Shown here: positions 9,726-19,072 of the stretch, one piece after another
Position numbering within the stretch: the stretch's first letter is position 1
How the letters are laid out: each line of letters opens with the position of its first letter
Assembly: GCA_902598015.1 (NCBI GenBank)
Contig: CACJZT010000002.1
Location: forward strand, 120,199 to 184,198
DNA from: an uncultured Pelagibacteraceae bacterium
GTDB lineage: Bacteria; Pseudomonadota; Alphaproteobacteria; Pelagibacterales; Pelagibacteraceae
Length of the DNA: 64,000 nucleotides
Direction of reading: 5' to 3'
Program-made: the position numbers and the translations under genes
Notes under the pieces: generated by a model
What the model was told of the DNA's origin: nothing
The model's database searches: none
The model's input: the letters and a program-made list of their open reading frames with translations, nothing else

Positions 9726-10169
9726 ATGAAAAAACTTTTATATTTAAAAGATGATGATCTTAAACAATATATTGAAAAAATATTTCTTGGATACAGAGAG
9801 ACGGTCTCAGATGCTAGAAATGTGTTGAATAAATACTCCATAGGTGTCGCGCATAACAAGGTTATTCATCTAATTTCATTATATGAGGGTATTACAATAT
9901 CTGAACTTTTAAGAAAATTGAAAGTTACAAAGCAAAGTTTGAATAGAGTTTTGAAAGATTTAATAAATTTAAAAGCTATAAAATATGAAAAGGATCAAGT
10001 AGATACCAGAATAAAACATGTCTTCTTAACAGAGGAAGGAGAAAAATTATTTAACGAAATTTTCTCAGCTCAAAAGAAAAGAATTTACCAAGCATTTTCT
10101 GCATCAAAAGCAAATGAGGTTGTCAGTTTTGACAATGTTTTAAAAAAAATAATTAATGGAAAAATTTAA
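9726..10169 (+). CDS. MarR family transcriptional regulator (PetP-like by context)
   Basis: A 147-aa winged-helix protein of MarR length. The DNA-binding part reads like a MarR fold: SLYEGITISELLRKLKVTKQSLNRVLKDLINLKAI, followed by a wing (YEKDQVDTRIKHVFLTEEGEKL). Ligand or signal cannot be read from sequence. It overlaps the response regulator by 14 nt. In Rhodobacter capsulatus a MarR protein (PetP) and an OmpR-type regulator (PetR) lie next to petABC; here the pair is about 8 kb from petABC, so the PetP label is an analogy from gene order. Confidence 0.85.
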   Translation: MKKLLYLKDDDLKQYIEKIFLGYRETVSDARNVLNKYSIGVAHNKVIHLISLYEGITISELLRKLKVTKQSLNRVLKDLINLKAIKYEKDQVDTRIKHVFLTEEGEKLFNEIFSAQKKRIYQAFSASKANEVVSFDNVLKKIINGKI

Positions 10170-10833
10170 AGCACATATTTTAGTTGTAGATGATGATGAT
10201 GGTATAAGAGAATTAGTTAAAGAATATCTTTGTCAAAATAATTATCTCGTAACCAGTTCAAATAGCGCCGAAGATGCCCTTGAAAAAGTTAAAATTATAA
10301 AATTTGATTTAATAGTGCTTGATATAATGATGCCAGGCAAAAGTGGTTTAGAATTTACAAAAGAAAATAAAGACAAAATTTCAACCCCAATAATTCTTTT
10401 AACAGCGAAAGGTGAAGCCTCGGAAAGAATAGAGGGTTTAGATATTGGTGCAGACGATTACCTCCCAAAACCTTTTGAGCCAAAAGAATTAATACTTAGA
10501 ATTAATAATATCTTAAATAAAACAAAATATAGAAATACAAAGAGAAAATTTAAATTTGGTAAAATTGAGATAGATCTTAACAAGCAATTTATTTTGAAAA
10601 ATGATAAATCAATAAAAATAAATAATACAGAAAAAATTATTTTAGATAAAATGGTTAATTCCCCTGGAAAAATTTTTAAAAGAGAGGAGATTGGAAATCT
10701 TATAAAAATTGATAAAGAAAGATCTGTAGATGTAATAATTACAAGACTTAGAAAGAAAATTGAAGAAAACCCAAAAAGCCCAAATTATTTACAAACAATA
10801 AGAGGTGAAGGTTATGTTTTATGGATTGAGTAA
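10156..10833 (+). CDS. ompR: OmpR-family response regulator (PetR/OmpR-like)
   Basis: A two-component DNA-binding response regulator, 225 aa. The receiver domain has the acidic cluster VDDDDG (11-16), the phospho-acceptor D56 in LIVLDIMMPG, LLTAKGE for the conserved Thr, and YLPKPFEP for the conserved Lys. The C-terminal half is a winged-helix effector domain ending in TIRGEGYVLW. The cognate kinase follows with an overlapping start. SAR11 genomes carry few two-component systems, one of them described as EnvZ/OmpR; this pair is probably that system. The target regulon is not visible in the sequence. Confidence 0.92.
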   Translation: MEKFKAHILVVDDDDGIRELVKEYLCQNNYLVTSSNSAEDALEKVKIIKFDLIVLDIMMPGKSGLEFTKENKDKISTPIILLTAKGEASERIEGLDIGADDYLPKPFEPKELILRINNILNKTKYRNTKRKFKFGKIEIDLNKQFILKNDKSIKINNTEKIILDKMVNSPGKIFKREEIGNLIKIDKERSVDVIITRLRKKIEENPKSPNYLQTIRGEGYVLWIE

Positions 10834-12127
10834 ATATATAAAAAATATCTTACCTAAAAGACTTTTTTATAGAGGTCTACTTATAGTTGCTGTTCCAATA
10901 GTAGTTATGCAAATAACTATATCGTTAGTTTTTTTTGATAGTCTATGGATCAAAACTAATTCAGGAATGACAAGAGCACTAGTTTCTGAAGTCAAAACAT
11001 TTGTAGATGCTTATGATAACGATGAAACAAATAAAGATTTTATAATAATTTTATTTAAAGAACATTTAGGTTTTAATATCAAATATGAAAAAGATAAAAT
11101 CTTACCAAATAAAATTCCAGAAAGATGGTTCAGTCCAGTGGATAGATCACTAAGAAGAGAATTAAAGAAAAAAAATTTAACCTACTGGTTTAATACAACA
11201 AACTTTAAGGAAGTTGTTGATTTGAAAATAGGATATTCAAAAGGATATTTTCAATTTTATATTCCAAGAGATAGATTAACTACAAGTTCAGCTAGATTAT
11301 TTGGTCTTTGGATAACATTGCCAGCATTGTTAATGATAGCTGTAGCAATAATTTTTTTAAAGAATCAAACTAGACCCATAACTAAACTTGCAGAAGCATC
11401 TGAAAGATTTGGTCGAGGGGAAGATATTGATGAGTTTAGACCTTCTGGAGCACTTGAAATTCGAAAAGCTGGTTATGAGTTTGACAAAATGAGAAAAAGA
11501 ATAATTAGACACCTTAATCAAAGATCTGAAATGTTATCAGGTATCAGCCACGATTTAAGGACACCTTTGACAAGGATAAAACTTCAAATAGCAATGATTA
11601 AAGACAAGAGTGTCGTGGAGAAACTCTCAAGAGATGTCGATGAAATGGAAAAAATGTTGAATGAATATCTTCAATTTGCAAGATCCGGGGCAAAAGATAA
11701 GACTGAAACATTTGATATTTCTATTCTTCTTGAGGATATTTGTAAAAAATACGAGAAACCAAATATAAAATATTTCTTAAAAGAGAGGGTTTATTTTGAT
11801 GGAAGAAAGAATTTAATTAGTAGGTGTATTAATAACCTTATAGATAATTCTCTAAAATTTGCTGACAATGTTGAGTTGTATCTAAAAAAAGGAAGATCAA
11901 CAATTAATATCTTAATAGAGGATGATGGTCCAGGAATACCACAGAAAGAACATCAAAATGTTTTGAAGCCATTTTATAAAATTGACAAAAGTAGATCAGA
12001 AACAAAATCAAGTGTTGGTCTTGGCTTAGCTATATCATCAGATGTCGTAAAATCACATGGGGGAGATCTTAAATTTGATAAGTCTAGTTTAGGTGGATTA
12101 AAAGTTATTATTTCTTTGCCCGTTTAG
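10814..12127 (+). CDS. envZ: EnvZ-like membrane sensor histidine kinase
   Basis: The protein has TM1 at about residues 20-40, a periplasmic loop of about 120 residues, TM2 near 163-182, a HAMP region (TRPITKLAEASERF), a HisKA box with phospho-acceptor His in SGISHDLRTPLTR, and an HATPase domain (N box NLIDNSLKFAD, G1 DDGPGIP, G2 GLGLAI). The ORF track begins at a GTG at 10805; I prefer ATG 10814 (437 aa), still overlapping the response regulator stop. Its end overlaps ubiK on the opposite strand by 20 nt. The stimulus cannot be deduced. Confidence 0.92.
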   Translation: MFYGLSKYIKNILPKRLFYRGLLIVAVPIVVMQITISLVFFDSLWIKTNSGMTRALVSEVKTFVDAYDNDETNKDFIIILFKEHLGFNIKYEKDKILPNKIPERWFSPVDRSLRRELKKKNLTYWFNTTNFKEVVDLKIGYSKGYFQFYIPRDRLTTSSARLFGLWITLPALLMIAVAIIFLKNQTRPITKLAEASERFGRGEDIDEFRPSGALEIRKAGYEFDKMRKRIIRHLNQRSEMLSGISHDLRTPLTRIKLQIAMIKDKSVVEKLSRDVDEMEKMLNEYLQFARSGAKDKTETFDISILLEDICKKYEKPNIKYFLKERVYFDGRKNLISRCINNLIDNSLKFADNVELYLKKGRSTINILIEDDGPGIPQKEHQNVLKPFYKIDKSRSETKSSVGLGLAISSDVVKSHGGDLKFDKSSLGGLKVIISLPV

Positions 12128-12350
12128 TTTTTTTTTTTATTTTTTTTTCAGCAATTTTTTTTTCTAATTTTTCAATTCTTTTATTTAATATATCTATTTC
12201 ATCTTTGCTTACTAAATTCATTTTAAGGATAATTTCCTCTTTTTTTGATCGTAAAATATTTACAACCTCGTCACTAAAATCTTTGTAATTTACGAGTCCT
12301 TCTTCCAAGAACTTTGCAAATTTATCAAATACGAATCTTGATTTTGACAT
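12108..12350 (-). CDS. ubiK: UbiK-like accessory factor (BMFP domain)
   Basis: An 80-aa protein with an amphipathic N-terminal part and a C-terminal coiled coil (SKDEIDILNKRIEKLEKKI) ending in a very basic tail. This is the architecture of YqiC/UbiK (BMFP) proteins, which assist aerobic ubiquinone synthesis and can bind membranes. The match rests on length, the VSKDEIDILNKRIEKLE-type segment and the charge pattern. The last 20 nt overlap the kinase gene, which places the Lys-rich tail in antiparallel overlap. It is divergent from lgt with a 48-nt gap. Confidence 0.75.
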   Translation of the reverse strand: MSKSRFVFDKFAKFLEEGLVNYKDFSDEVVNILRSKKEEIILKMNLVSKDEIDILNKRIEKLEKKIAEKKIKKKTKRAKK

Positions 12351-12398
12351 AATAATTTCTTATCAAAGTTTAAGTAATATTTATAATATTACAATTAA

Positions 12399-13175
12399 AT
12401 GTTTATTAATAATTTTGACCCAGTCGCTTTTGAGATCTTTTCATTTGAAATTAGATGGTATTCTTTGTCATATATAATTGGCTTAGTATTTGGTTGGTAT
12501 TTCGCAAAGAACAAACTAATTAAAGATAGCACTCAAAAAGAATATTTTGACGATTATATAACTTATTTGATCCTAAGTATCATCCTTGGTGGAAGACTTG
12601 GATATGTAATTATTTATGATCCAATCTATTTTATTAGTAATCCAGTTGAGATTATTAAAATCTGGCAAGGGGGTATGTCTTTTCATGGGGCATTAGTTGG
12701 AATTATTATTGGAACTTATTTTTTCTGCAAAAATAAAAATCAAAATATTTTTAGTTATTTAGATGTGGTTGCTGTTTGTTCTCCTATAGGAATTTTTTTA
12801 GGAAGAATATCAAATTTCATAAACTCAGAACTTTACGGCATAGAAACAAATGTACCATGGTCAGTAAAGTTTATAAAAATTGATGATTTAAATCGACATC
12901 CATCACAAATTTATGAAGCAATATTTGAGGGAGTTGTTCTATTTATTATTTTAAGTATGTTGTTTAATAGATTAAAGAAAATACCTGGGATTATTTCGGG
13001 GTATTTTTTAATTTTATACTCTTTTTTTAGATTTGTTATCGAGTTCTTCAGAGAACCTGATCAACAACTAGGTTATTTATTTTTCAATTTAAGTATGGGG
13101 CAAATAATAAGTTGTATAGCACTAACCTGCGGATTAATTATCGTCTATTATAAAAATGCTAATAGGACACAATAA
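12399..13175 (+). CDS. lgt: Prolipoprotein diacylglyceryl transferase
   Basis: Lgt transfers diacylglycerol from phosphatidylglycerol to the lipobox cysteine of prolipoproteins at the inner membrane. The 258-aa protein has about seven hydrophobic segments, the GGMSFHG motif with H96, and the family signature GRISNFINSELYG (135-147). The C-terminal YSFFRFVIEFFREPD is also typical. It overlaps the next gene by 20 nt. A lipoprotein with a clear lipobox (43995-44360) in this window is a possible substrate. A TATAAT-like box lies in the upstream gap, but with only a weak -35. Confidence 0.95.
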   Translation: MFINNFDPVAFEIFSFEIRWYSLSYIIGLVFGWYFAKNKLIKDSTQKEYFDDYITYLILSIILGGRLGYVIIYDPIYFISNPVEIIKIWQGGMSFHGALVGIIIGTYFFCKNKNQNIFSYLDVVAVCSPIGIFLGRISNFINSELYGIETNVPWSVKFIKIDDLNRHPSQIYEAIFEGVVLFIILSMLFNRLKKIPGIISGYFLILYSFFRFVIEFFREPDQQLGYLFFNLSMGQIISCIALTCGLIIVYYKNANRTQ

Positions 13176-14196
13176 AAAAATCTCATTGGATAGATTTATT
13201 TACAAATCTTTGTATGACAAAGATAATGGTTATTATATTAAAAAAAATCCTTTCGGAAAAAAAGGTGACTTCATAACATCTCCTAATATTTCTGTTCTTT
13301 TTTCAGAAATGATATCTATTTGGTTAATTTCATTTTGGGAGAATTTAAAAAAACCAAAAAAAATAAATATTGTAGAGCTGGGTGCAGGTAATGGTGAGAT
13401 GATGTCACAAATTATAAAAACTCTAAATAATTTTAGTGAAATTAGTTTATCTGCTAATTTCTTAATTTTAGAAAAAAGTCCATTACTGATAAAAATTCAG
13501 AAGAGTAAAATAGATAAGAAAAAAGCAAGTTGGATAAGAAATTTAAAAGAAATTCCAAAGGCTCCCACTATATTCTTGGCTAATGAGTTTTTTGATGCTT
13601 TTCCTATCAAACAGTTTTTAAAAAAAAGTGATAATTGGTATGAAAAATATGTAGCATACAAAAAAAATAAGTTTGAAGTTTGTGATCAAAAAGTGTCATC
13701 AAAAATAATTGAGAAATATTTAGGTAAAAATATAGAAAAAGAAAAATTTGTTGAATATTCACCTTTAGCAATGAAATTTGTTAACGAAATAGCAAATTTT
13801 ATTTTTAAAAATAATGGTGGTTTACTAATGATAGACTATGGCTTTACAAGTGGAAAAATGAAAAATACTTTGCAAAGTGTTGAGAAGCATAGAAAAATTA
13901 GTTTTTTAGAAAATCCCTATAACTCGGATATTACTCATTTGATAAATTTTAAAATGTACAAGAAAGAGTTTGCAAGTTCTAATTTGAAGTCTTTAATAAC
14001 TACCCAAGGTAATTTCTTAACAAAATTAGGAATATTAAAAAGAGCTGAGATAATAAGTGAAAATTTACAATTTAGTAAGAAAGCGGACATATTTTATAGA
14101 ATAAAAAGATTAATTGATGAAAAATATATGGGCTCTTTGTTTAAAGTTTTATTTGTAAGCAAATCTAAAAATAATTTTAATTTGGGTTTTAAGTGA
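13156..14196 (+). CDS. SAM-dependent methyltransferase, MidA/NDUFAF7 family
   Basis: A 346-aa member of the COG1565 family, whose mitochondrial member NDUFAF7/MidA methylates an Arg of a complex I subunit. Visible are the N-terminal GYYIKKNPFGKKGDFITSP region, the SAM loop VELGAGNGEMM at about residues 72-82, FLANEFFDAFPIKQF, and LLMIDYGF. The bacterial substrate is less certain, although a role in complex I is plausible. It overlaps lgt by 20 nt and pgeF by 4 nt, an order (lgt-midA-pgeF) common in alphaproteobacteria. Confidence 0.88.
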   Translation: MLIGHNKKISLDRFIYKSLYDKDNGYYIKKNPFGKKGDFITSPNISVLFSEMISIWLISFWENLKKPKKINIVELGAGNGEMMSQIIKTLNNFSEISLSANFLILEKSPLLIKIQKSKIDKKKASWIRNLKEIPKAPTIFLANEFFDAFPIKQFLKKSDNWYEKYVAYKKNKFEVCDQKVSSKIIEKYLGKNIEKEKFVEYSPLAMKFVNEIANFIFKNNGGLLMIDYGFTSGKMKNTLQSVEKHRKISFLENPYNSDITHLINFKMYKKEFASSNLKSLITTQGNFLTKLGILKRAEIISENLQFSKKADIFYRIKRLIDEKYMGSLFKVLFVSKSKNNFNLGFK

Positions 14197-14945
14197 TTAA
14201 GTCAAAAATTTTTGGAGATCAAAAATCCATTTCACATTATTTTTTCAATAGATTAGGAGGTGCCTCAAAAGGAATCTACAAAAGCTTAAATTGTGGAAAA
14301 GGTTCAAAAGATAAAATTGCTAATATAAGTAAAAATTTAAAAATAGTTTCAAAAAAAATAGGTTGTACAAGTGGGAATCTAGTTTCTCTTAATCAAATTC
14401 ACAGCAATAAAGTTCTTAAAATTAATAATGTTCCAAAGAAAAAATTGACTGGAGATGCGATGATTACAAATAAGCAAAATATTGCGATTAGTATACTTAC
14501 TGCAGATTGTGCGCCAATTCTAATTATAGAAAGAAAGCAAAAATTTGTTGGTGCAATACATGCTGGGTGGAAAGGTGCTTTTAAGGGAATAGTAAAAAAA
14601 ACAATTCAGCTTTTAAAAAAAAATGGATGCTCAGAGAAAGATATGATTGCTTGCATTGGACCATGTATAAAAAAAAATAGTTATGAAGTAAAAAATGATT
14701 TTTTTAAATTGTTTAAGTATAAAAATAAAAAAAATGTGAATTTCTTCACATTTAAAGGGAAAAAAATTTACTTTGATTTAAGCGAATATATAAAATCTCA
14801 ATTTTACGAAAATGGAGTTAAAAAAATAGATATAATAAAAAAGGATACCTACGCTCCAGAAAATAACTTTTTTAGTTCTAGGAGATCAAAAAAAAATAAT
14901 CATAACGATTATGGTAGAAATATTTCTGCAATTATGATTAAATAG
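14193..14945 (+). CDS. pgeF: Peptidoglycan editing factor PgeF (YfiH/polyphenol oxidase family)
   Basis: PgeF/YfiH removes misincorporated amino acids from cytoplasmic peptidoglycan precursors; homologues were earlier called multicopper polyphenol oxidases. The 250-aa product shows the family metal-site motifs ADCAPILI and HAGWKGAFKG, with CIGPCI following. Translation starts at GTG 14193, because the frame is closed by the overlap with the previous gene (GTGA-type 4-nt overlap) and no nearby in-frame ATG precedes the conserved SHYFFNRLGG segment. It is followed by prs after 10 nt. Confidence 0.9.
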   Translation: MIKSKIFGDQKSISHYFFNRLGGASKGIYKSLNCGKGSKDKIANISKNLKIVSKKIGCTSGNLVSLNQIHSNKVLKINNVPKKKLTGDAMITNKQNIAISILTADCAPILIIERKQKFVGAIHAGWKGAFKGIVKKTIQLLKKNGCSEKDMIACIGPCIKKNSYEVKNDFFKLFKYKNKKNVNFFTFKGKKIYFDLSEYIKSQFYENGVKKIDIIKKDTYAPENNFFSSRRSKKNNHNDYGRNISAIMIK

Positions 14946-14955
14946 GACATCTCGA

Positions 14956-15888
14956 ATGAAAATTCTCACAGGAAACAGTAATAAACATCTTAGTCAAAAA
15001 ATATCTAAATTTTTAAAAAATAGACTAGTGAATTCAAACATAAGAAAATTTGCAGACGGAGAAATCTATATAGAAATTAATGAAAATATTAGAGGCAATA
15101 GTATTTTTTTGATTCAATCTGTTTCATCTCCTGCAAATGATAATTTAATGGAATTACTACTATCGATTGATGCTTTAAAAAGATCATCGGCCAAAAACAT
15201 AACTGCTGTGATCCCATATTTTGGATATGCAAGACAAGATAGAAAGGTGGTTCCTAGAACATCTATATCTGCAAAACTTGTATCTAACCTTATTGCAAAA
15301 GCAGGAGCAGATAGAGTCGTTACAGTTGATTTACATTCTGGACAAATTCAAGGATTTTTTGATATTCCAGTAGATAACTTATTTGCAACTCCAATATTTG
15401 CTAGACATATAAAAAAGAAATTAAAAAAAAATAATATAATCTGTGTTGCTCCGGATGTCGGTGGTACTGCAAGAGCAAGAGCTTTAGGAAAATTGTTAAA
15501 TGTAGATTTAGCAATAGTAGACAAAAGAAGACCCGCACCTGGAAAGTCAGAAGTAATGAATGTAATTGGAAATGTGAAAAATAAAACTTGTATATTAGTT
15601 GATGATATAATCGACTCTGGTGGAACAATTGTAAATGCAGCTTCTGAATTAAAAAAAAGAGGAGCTAAAGATGTTCATGTGTATGTAACACATGGTGTAT
15701 TAAGTGGTAATGCTGTTGAAAAAATTAAGAAATCTTCGATAAAAAATTTAGTTGTAACTGATACGATAGATAATTCAATGAAAGTTAAAAAAGCTAAGAA
15801 TATTGAGGTATTAACAATCTCTAATTTGGTTGGAGAAGCTATTAAAAGAATATCAAATTCTACCTCAGTATCAGATCTATTCAAATAA
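14956..15888 (+). CDS. prs: Ribose-phosphate pyrophosphokinase
   Basis: Prs makes PRPP from ribose 5-phosphate and ATP for purine, pyrimidine, NAD, His and Trp synthesis. At 310 aa it has normal length. Visible are FADGEIYIEI, the catalytic flexible-loop region YFGYARQDRK, the divalent-cation site VDLHSGQIQGFF, and the PRPP-binding loop ILVDDIIDSGGT. It precedes rplY by 45 nt, and prs-rplY-pth-ychF is a standard bacterial order. No PurR-type operator was recognised. Confidence 0.97.
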   Translation: MKILTGNSNKHLSQKISKFLKNRLVNSNIRKFADGEIYIEINENIRGNSIFLIQSVSSPANDNLMELLLSIDALKRSSAKNITAVIPYFGYARQDRKVVPRTSISAKLVSNLIAKAGADRVVTVDLHSGQIQGFFDIPVDNLFATPIFARHIKKKLKKNNIICVAPDVGGTARARALGKLLNVDLAIVDKRRPAPGKSEVMNVIGNVKNKTCILVDDIIDSGGTIVNAASELKKRGAKDVHVYVTHGVLSGNAVEKIKKSSIKNLVVTDTIDNSMKVKKAKNIEVLTISNLVGEAIKRISNSTSVSDLFK

Positions 15889-15933
15889 TTTACTTGTAAA
15901 ATTTAGTTTCATAAGTTAAAAACCCGACACTTT

Positions 15934-16650
15934 ATGAGTTTATTAGCAGCCACAATAAGAGAAACAAAAACTAAGGGTGAAGTAAAATCACTCAGAAGTA
16001 AAGGTATGGTTCCAGGAATTATTTATGGAGGAGAAGAGCCAAATCAAAAAATCTCTGTCTCTGTTAAAGAAGTAAAAAATTTATTAAATAAAGAAAATAT
16101 TTTATCAAATATAATTTCAATTAATATTGATGGGAAAGAACAAAAAGTTTTACCAAGAGTTATTGATTTTGATACGGTTACAGATGAGCCCATACATTTA
16201 GATTTTTTAAGAATTGTTAAAGGTGCGAAAGTAATTTTAGAAATTCCAGTCAAATTTATAAACCACGAATTGTCACCAGGACTAAAAAGAGGTGGGGTTT
16301 TGAATATCGTAAGACGTAAAGTTGAATTAAGATGTCCTACAGAAAATATACCAACAGAGTTAGTTGTAGATTTAAATAACTTAGATATTGGAGCAAGTAT
16401 TAAAATATCTTTTATAAATTTACCTGAAAATGTAACACCTACAATTCAAGGAAGAGACTTTGTAATCGCAACAGTCGCAGCACCAACGGTTGTTAAAGAA
16501 CCTGAAAAACCAGCAGAAGCTGAGGGAGAAGGTGGAGAAGCTGCGGAGGCAGCTGCGGATGGAGATGCTAAACCTGTAGAAGGTGCAGAAAAAGCTGCAG
16601 AAGGCGATAAAGGAAAAGAAGAAGGAAAAGCTCCAGCAGAGAAAAAATAA
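15934..16650 (+). CDS. rplY: 50S ribosomal protein L25 (CTC form) with low-complexity tail
   Basis: L25/CTC binds 5S rRNA in the large subunit. The 238-aa protein has the N-terminal L25 beta-barrel (about 1-95, with GMVPGIIYGG and HLDFLRI) and the TL5/CTC C-terminal domain (about 96-185). A final stretch of roughly 50 residues is a charged low-complexity tail rich in Ala, Glu, Gly and Lys and is much more G+C-rich than its surroundings. Such tails occur in alphaproteobacterial L25, and the ribosomal fold does not need them. The gene lies between prs and pth. Confidence 0.95.
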   Translation: MSLLAATIRETKTKGEVKSLRSKGMVPGIIYGGEEPNQKISVSVKEVKNLLNKENILSNIISINIDGKEQKVLPRVIDFDTVTDEPIHLDFLRIVKGAKVILEIPVKFINHELSPGLKRGGVLNIVRRKVELRCPTENIPTELVVDLNNLDIGASIKISFINLPENVTPTIQGRDFVIATVAAPTVVKEPEKPAEAEGEGGEAAEAAADGDAKPVEGAEKAAEGDKGKEEGKAPAEKK

Positions 16651-16678
16651 TAATCTGTGAAAATAATAATAAAATAAA

Positions 16679-17239
16679 ATGTTGTTAATCGTAGGCTTGG
16701 GCAATCCAACACCAAACAGTCATAATAATAGACATAATATAGGTTTCAAAATTGTAGATGCAATAAATCAAAAATTTGGTCTTTCAAAGCAAAAACCAAA
16801 ATTTAAGGGTTTACTTACAACAGGCAATATCGGGGAAAAGAAAATTTATGCTATCAAACCCCTGACTTTCATGAACAACTCAGGAATATGTATAAGAGAA
16901 TTACTTGAATATTTCAAAATAGATGCAGAAGATGTCATTGTTTTTCATGATGATCTAGACGTTGAATTTGGAAAAATAAAGGCAAAATTTGGTGGATCAA
17001 GTGCAGGTCACAATGGAGTTGCTTCAATAGATAAATTTATTGGAAAAGACTATTCAAGAGTGAGGATCGGGATTGGAAAGCCAGAGAATAAAATGTCTGT
17101 ATCAGACTTTGTTTTAAATGATTTTTCTGATGATGAACAAGAACACTTAGAAAAAATTACTCACAATATAATAGACTCTATTGCTATTTTGATAGATAAA
17201 AAATTAGATTTATTCTCAAGCAAAGTTAACAATAATTAA
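16679..17239 (+). CDS. pth: Peptidyl-tRNA hydrolase
   Basis: Pth releases peptides from prematurely dissociated peptidyl-tRNAs. The 186-aa protein has the N-terminal GLGNP motif, the catalytic His in NNRHNIGF (about H19), PLTFMNNSG, the HDDLDVEFG segment with the conserved Asp, and GGSSAGHNG. All expected catalytic positions are present. It starts 28 nt after rplY and its stop codon abuts the ychF start with no gap. Confidence 0.97.
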   Translation: MLLIVGLGNPTPNSHNNRHNIGFKIVDAINQKFGLSKQKPKFKGLLTTGNIGEKKIYAIKPLTFMNNSGICIRELLEYFKIDAEDVIVFHDDLDVEFGKIKAKFGGSSAGHNGVASIDKFIGKDYSRVRIGIGKPENKMSVSDFVLNDFSDDEQEHLEKITHNIIDSIAILIDKKLDLFSSKVNNN

Positions 17240-18313
17240 ATGGGTTTTAAGTGTGGTATAGTTGGTTTACCAAATGTTGGTAAATCTACTTTATTTAATG
17301 CACTTACAAATTCAAGTAAAGCCCAAGCAGCAAATTTTCCTTTCTGTACGATAGATCCAAATATAGGCGTAGTGCCTGTACCAGATTATAGGTTAGATGA
17401 ATTAGTTAAAATTTCAAATTCAAAAAAAAAAATAAATACCACAATATCTTTTGTTGATATAGCAGGATTAGTCGAAGGAGCCTCTAAAGGTGAAGGATTA
17501 GGTAACAAATTCTTATCCCACATAAGAGAAGTAGACGCTGTTATTCATTTAATTAGGTGTTTTGATTCTGATGATATTCAGAATGTAAATCCAACAGTTG
17601 ATCCAATTAGAGATTTAGAAATAATTGAAACAGAGATGTCTTTAGCAGATTTGGAATCTATTCAAAAAAGACTAGATAAGAAAAATAAAAAAAATAATGA
17701 CGAAAATCAAAACCAAATTCTAGAAAGAGCTCAGAATTTAATTAATAATAACGATGATATAAATAAATTATACGAAGAATTTGATAAAAAGGATGTTAAA
17801 TTATCAGGATTATTGTCAACAAAACCTAAATTGTATGTTTGTAATGTTGACGAAAATAGCATTGATAAAGGCAATGATTATACAAAAAGTTTTATTGAAA
17901 AATATGGTTCTAAAAACACTCTAACTATTTCAGCTGAAATAGAAAATCAATTAAATGAACTAGAAAATGAAGAAAGAAAAAACTATATGAAAATGATCAA
18001 CGTAGATGATACTGGATTAAATTTATTAATCAAAAAAGGATATGACCTTTTATCTTTAGAGACGTTTTTTACCTCAGGAGTTGAGGAGACAAGGGCTTGG
18101 ACAATTAACAAAAATTGCATGGCGCCTCAAGCAGCAGGTATAATTCATACAGATTTTGAAAAGGGTTTTATAAGAGCAGAAACTGTGTCTTATAAAGATT
18201 TCGTTGGTAGTGGTGGTTGGTTAAAATCAAGAGAAAACGGTAAAATGAGATTAGAGGGTAAAGATTATATTGTTAAAGATGGGGATGTTCTAAACTTTAG
18301 ATTCAACACGTGA
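17240..18313 (+). CDS. ychF: Redox-regulated ribosome-binding ATPase YchF
   Basis: An Obg-family P-loop protein that binds ribosomes and prefers ATP. The 357-aa product has G1 GLPNVGKST (about 9-17), the G3 VDIAGLVEGASKGEG region, a coiled-coil insertion, and a C-terminal TGS domain ([31 protein letters not shown]). Its G4 position reads CNVDE, consistent with relaxed guanine specificity. The last 24 nt overlap petC on the opposite strand, the longest convergent overlap in this window. Confidence 0.97.
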   Translation: MGFKCGIVGLPNVGKSTLFNALTNSSKAQAANFPFCTIDPNIGVVPVPDYRLDELVKISNSKKKINTTISFVDIAGLVEGASKGEGLGNKFLSHIREVDAVIHLIRCFDSDDIQNVNPTVDPIRDLEIIETEMSLADLESIQKRLDKKNKKNNDENQNQILERAQNLINNNDDINKLYEEFDKKDVKLSGLLSTKPKLYVCNVDENSIDKGNDYTKSFIEKYGSKNTLTISAEIENQLNELENEERKNYMKMINVDDTGLNLLIKKGYDLLSLETFFTSGVEETRAWTINKNCMAPQAAGIIHTDFEKGFIRAETVSYKDFVGSGGWLKSRENGKMRLEGKDYIVKDGDVLNFRFNT

Positions 18314-19072
18314 CCATATCTTCTTCATTGTAAAGTAAACCAATACAGTCAATATTATCAAATAAGCTATAACTCTAAATCCTGTTTTATGTCTTTGCTC
18401 TAAATGTGGTTCCGCTGACCACATCAGAAAATTTGTAACATCTTTAGACATTTGCTCTGCGGTAGCTTTTGTTCCATCTGTATACTCAATTAAATCATCA
18501 GATAAAGGAGCTGGCATTTTAATTTTATTACCATACATATACTTGTTGTAATAAACACCATCATCAAGTTCTACACCCTCTGGTGGTTCAGAATATCCTA
18601 ACAGTAAGGAATAAATATAATCTGCTCCGCCCTTTCTTGCCTTAACTAGAACAGACATATCTGGTGGATAAGCACCACCATTAGCAGCTTTAGCTTCTTG
18701 CTCATTAGCATATGGCATCACAAATTTATCAGACAATTTGGCTGGTCTTACAAACATTTCTCCAGTGCTGTCAGGACCATCTGTTACCTCAAAACTTGCA
18801 GCTATTGCTTTAGCCTCTGCTTCAGAAAATTCTGGTCCACCCTTTTCTGCCAAATTTCTATAGGTTAAATATTTCATAGAATGGCAAGATGCACATACTT
18901 CTGTATATACTTGATAACCCCTTTGAAGTGATGCTCTATCAAATTTTCCAAAGAGACCTTTAAAAGTCCATTTAGTCTCTAAAAAAGGAGTTGATTTTTC
19001 AGCAGAGTTAGATGAATTTAGTACTATAACTGAGAATATTAATACAAAAAAAATATTTTTTAACTTTCTCAC
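18290..19072 (-). CDS. petC: Cytochrome c1 of the bc1 complex
   Basis: Cytochrome c1 passes electrons from the Rieske protein to soluble cytochrome c. The 260-aa precursor has a signal peptide (about 1-23), the heme-binding CASCH motif at about residues 55-59, a downstream KMPAPL segment supplying the Met axial ligand, and a C-terminal membrane anchor ([16 protein letters not shown]). It is the last gene of petABC and overlaps petB by 4 nt. Its 3' end overlaps ychF by 24 nt. Confidence 0.96.
   Translation of the reverse strand: MRKLKNIFFVLIFSVIVLNSSNSAEKSTPFLETKWTFKGLFGKFDRASLQRGYQVYTEVCASCHSMKYLTYRNLAEKGGPEFSEAEAKAIAASFEVTDGPDSTGEMFVRPAKLSDKFVMPYANEQEAKAANGGAYPPDMSVLVKARKGGADYIYSLLLGYSEPPEGVELDDGVYYNKYMYGNKIKMPAPLSDDLIEYTDGTKATAEQMSKDVTNFLMWSAEPHLEQRHKTGFRVIAYLIILTVLVYFTMKKIWSRVESKV

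Noticed and set aside
16420-16715. Minus-strand ORFs opposite the rplY tail
   Set aside because: They mirror the G+C-rich low-complexity tail of L25 and give Ser/Phe-rich products without family features.
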